Below, piece after piece: positions 62,319 to 64,000 of a DNA stretch of 64,000 bases. The stretch spans positions 1-64,000 of the forward strand of contig NZ_WGNY01000022.1 in assembly GCF_016124325.1 (NCBI RefSeq), in the 5' to 3' direction. The translations under genes and the position numbers were made by a program. The notes beneath the pieces were generated by a model. It had not been told where the DNA came from. It searched no databases and saw only the letters and a program-made list of their open reading frames with translations. Every line of letters begins with the position of its first letter. The first letter of the stretch is position 1. This DNA is from Phenylobacterium sp. GTDB taxonomy: Bacteria; Pseudomonadota; Alphaproteobacteria; Caulobacterales; Caulobacteraceae.

Positions 62319-62420
62319 TCAGAATAGACCCGCGACCGCCGCGATCAGTCCAATAGTCGAGGCGGCGAGAGCTACGGTCTCGGTGAGTTTCGACCAGCGA
62401 ATGGCGTAGCGGACACGCAT
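62319..62420 (-). CDS. Putative 33-residue membrane microprotein
   Basis: The ATG at 62420 has GGAG eight bases upstream and the frame ends TGA at 62319. The product starts MRVRYAIRWSKLTETVALAA and ends with a hydrophobic stretch GLIAAVAGLF, giving one likely membrane span after a basic N-terminus (inside-positive). Short membrane proteins of this kind are easy to miss. It is supported only by site, composition and topology, so it may be chance. Confidence 0.4.
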   Translation of the reverse strand: MRVRYAIRWSKLTETVALAASTIGLIAAVAGLF

Positions 62421-62600
62421 GACAATCTCCGGATGGGGCTCGCCACCCGGACACCCGCCCTCAATGGGGGGAGTTCTTGGGGGACAGGCGGCCGACGCGG
62501 TGTTGCGGGGCGAGACGGCCAGTCCGGATGGCGAGAACTCGGAATCCAGTTCTTGTGTGTTTAGTATTTACTGTATTCCGGCCTGTCAACAGGCTCGGCG

Positions 62601-64000
62601 TCAGTCCGGGGCGGGCGGGCGCGCGCCGAGGGACGCGGTGATGCGGCAGACGACGCCGCCCGGGTCGAAGTCCAGCTCGACCGTCCCGCCGAGCTCGGCG
62701 GGGAGGCCCTGGGTGAGCAGCCGGACACCGAAGCCGCCGTGGTCGGGCGCGGCCGTCGGCGGGCCGCCGCTCTCGCGCCATTCCAGATCCAGGCGGTCGC
62801 CGGACGCCGACCAGCCGATCCGCACCACGCCGCTCTCGCCGGACAGCGCGCCGTGCTTGAGGGCGTTGGTGGCCAGTTCGTGCAGGGCCATCGCCAGGCC
62901 CAGCGCCGTGCGCGCGGGCAGGCGGACCTGCGGCCCCTCGATGACGACCCGGTCCTGCCCGAGCGAGAACGGCGCCAGCGCGCCGGCGACGATCTCGCGA
63001 AGGGCGGCGCCCTCCCAGTTCTCGCGGGTCAGCACGTCGTGGGCGGCCGACAGCGCCACGAGGCGGGCGGTGAACTGCTCGATCGTCTGCTCGGCCGAGC
63101 GGCCGCCGCGCAGGGTCTGCCGCGCGATCGACTGCACCGCTGCCAGGGTGTTCTTCACCCGGTGGTTCAGCTCGTTGATCAGCAGCTTGCGGCGATCCTC
63201 GGCGCGTTTGCGCTCGTCGATGTCGATGGCGGCGCTGAGGGTCTTGGCGATGCGGCCGTCGGGGGTGCGCTCGAAGGCGACGGCGCGGTCGAGCAGCCAG
63301 CGATAGCCGCCATCGCGCCGGCGGATGCGCAACTCGAACTCGCTCACATAGCCGTCGGGATGGGCGGCCAGATCGCGCAGGCGCTCCGTCACCTTGGGCA
63401 GGTCGTCGGGATGGATCAGGGACATGCTCAGCTTGCGGCCGCCGGCGACCATGTCCTCGGTGCTGAAGCCGTAGACCTCCTCGGTGCGCCCGGCCGCCCA
63501 GACCGGAGACCCGGCCTCGAAGTCGAAGATGTAGATGACGCTGGGATTGATCGCGTTGATGTGGGCCAGCCGGGCCTCGTTCTCGCGGATGGCGCGGTCG
63601 ACCGCGTTGGTGTCGGTGACGTCGAGCAGCGTGAGGATCGCGCCGTTGGCCGGTTCACCGCGCGGCTCGACCGAGACGTGGACCTCGCGCGTCTCGCCGC
63701 TGGCGTCGGCCACGCGGAGATCCAGCGCGGATTTCCGGCCCGCCAGGGCGTCGGCGACAGGCGTCTCCAGCGCCCGATAGAGCGTCGGGATGAGCGTCTC
63801 GGCCACCGGAAGGCCCATCGTCGGCGGATCGCGCAGCCAGGGTGCGATGGTCTGGTTGGAGAACTCGGCGCGCCCTTCGCTGCTGATCGTCATGACGCCC
63901 CAGGGCGCGTTGTTGACCATTCGGAAGAGGCTGGCGCGGTCGATGACCGGCTTGGCGGCCAGCTGGGACTCAAGGTCGGCCACCCGGGCGGCCAGGCGCG
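62601..64000 (-). CDS. PAS-domain HWE histidine kinase, 5' end outside the window
   Basis: The frame remains open to the right edge, with coiled-coil text (RLAARVADLESQLAAKPVID) continuing beyond it, so the start is probably outside. Visible parts are a first PAS-like domain (RASLFRMVNNAPWGVMTISS), a linker ending LDVTDTNAVDRAIRENEARL, a second PAS/PAC domain (INPSVIYIFDFEAGSPVWAA; LSAAIDIDERKRAED), phospho-His in LINELNHRVKNTLA, N box HELATNALKHGALS and WxE in LEWRESGGP. It is an HWE kinase of the same type as the one at 52917. The output partner may be the receiver at 61648. Confidence 0.92.
   Translation of the reverse strand, partial: RLAARVADLESQLAAKPVIDRASLFRMVNNAPWGVMTISSEGRAEFSNQTIAPWLRDPPTMGLPVAETLIPTLYRALETPVADALAGRKSALDLRVADASGETREVHVSVEPRGEPANGAILTLLDVTDTNAVDRAIRENEARLAHINAINPSVIYIFDFEAGSPVWAAGRTEEVYGFSTEDMVAGGRKLSMSLIHPDDLPKVTERLRDLAAHPDGYVSEFELRIRRRDGGYRWLLDRAVAFERTPDGRIAKTLSAAIDIDERKRAEDRRKLLINELNHRVKNTLAAVQSIARQTLRGGRSAEQTIEQFTARLVALSAAHDVLTRENWEGAALREIVAGALAPFSLGQDRVVIEGPQVRLPARTALGLAMALHELATNALKHGALSGESGVVRIGWSASGDRLDLEWRESGGPPTAAPDHGGFGVRLLTQGLPAELGGTVELDFDPGGVVCRITASLGARPPAPD

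Overview
The window is very GC-rich DNA from an alphaproteobacterium, most likely a member of the Caulobacteraceae (Phenylobacterium or Caulobacter type). That placement is inferred from several things seen together. There are four HWE/HisKA_2-type sensor kinases, a compact Caulobacter-type flagellin, a DUF1476 F1-ATPase zeta inhibitor, PEPxxWA-CTERM proteins, GTTC-N7-GTTC SOS boxes, GTG starts, and many dispersed palindromic intergenic repeats. There is no rRNA, tRNA, CRISPR array or recognisable prophage.

Layout. 0-8.3 kb is the accessory part: a MaoC C-terminus, a 2.5-kb IS1595-type element with passenger genes that has landed at the fourth codon of a gene with an SOS box, a Crp/Fnr regulator, a small sensor kinase, two tandem Cys-rich exported paralogues that both carry SOS boxes, and a DUF1254 protein. 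8.5-19.9 kb holds purL, an MDR oxidoreductase, an orphan flagellin, and an ABC efflux operon (adaptor, ATPase, FtsX-type permease) divergent from its likely two-component pair. 20-27.8 kb holds a GFA protein, a phosphotransferase, a secreted glycosidase-like protein, a CocE hydrolase and a DUF885 peptidase. 27.9-34.6 kb is a purine block (purC-purS-lipoprotein-DUF3291-purQ, then purB) with the zeta inhibitor and a coniferyl-aldehyde dehydrogenase. 34.6-47.9 kb has a PEP-CTERM pair, two spinster-type MFS carriers, two-component proteins, an isochorismatase-like hydrolase and an acyl-CoA ligase-like protein. 48-57.3 kb has small enzymes, an orphan anti-sigma factor, a GMC oxidoreductase, a PAS/HWE kinase, a SPOR protein and a spanin-like gene pair. 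57.4-64 kb has a TonB receptor, a DctA-type symporter, a receiver protein and a truncated PAS/HWE kinase.

How the genes work together. Five genes of de novo purine synthesis are present in two places (purL alone; purCSQ and purB together), and purS/purQ/purL encode the three-subunit FGAM synthase. The ABC operon with the adjacent response regulator and kinase looks like a self-contained envelope-stress or efflux module, but its regulator has lost the sigma-54 contact loop. The most unusual material is at 0.5-6.9 kb, where three genes have SOS-box-like operators: one is split by the IS, and the other two are paralogues whose promoter and signal-peptide region is almost identical although the mature proteins have diverged.
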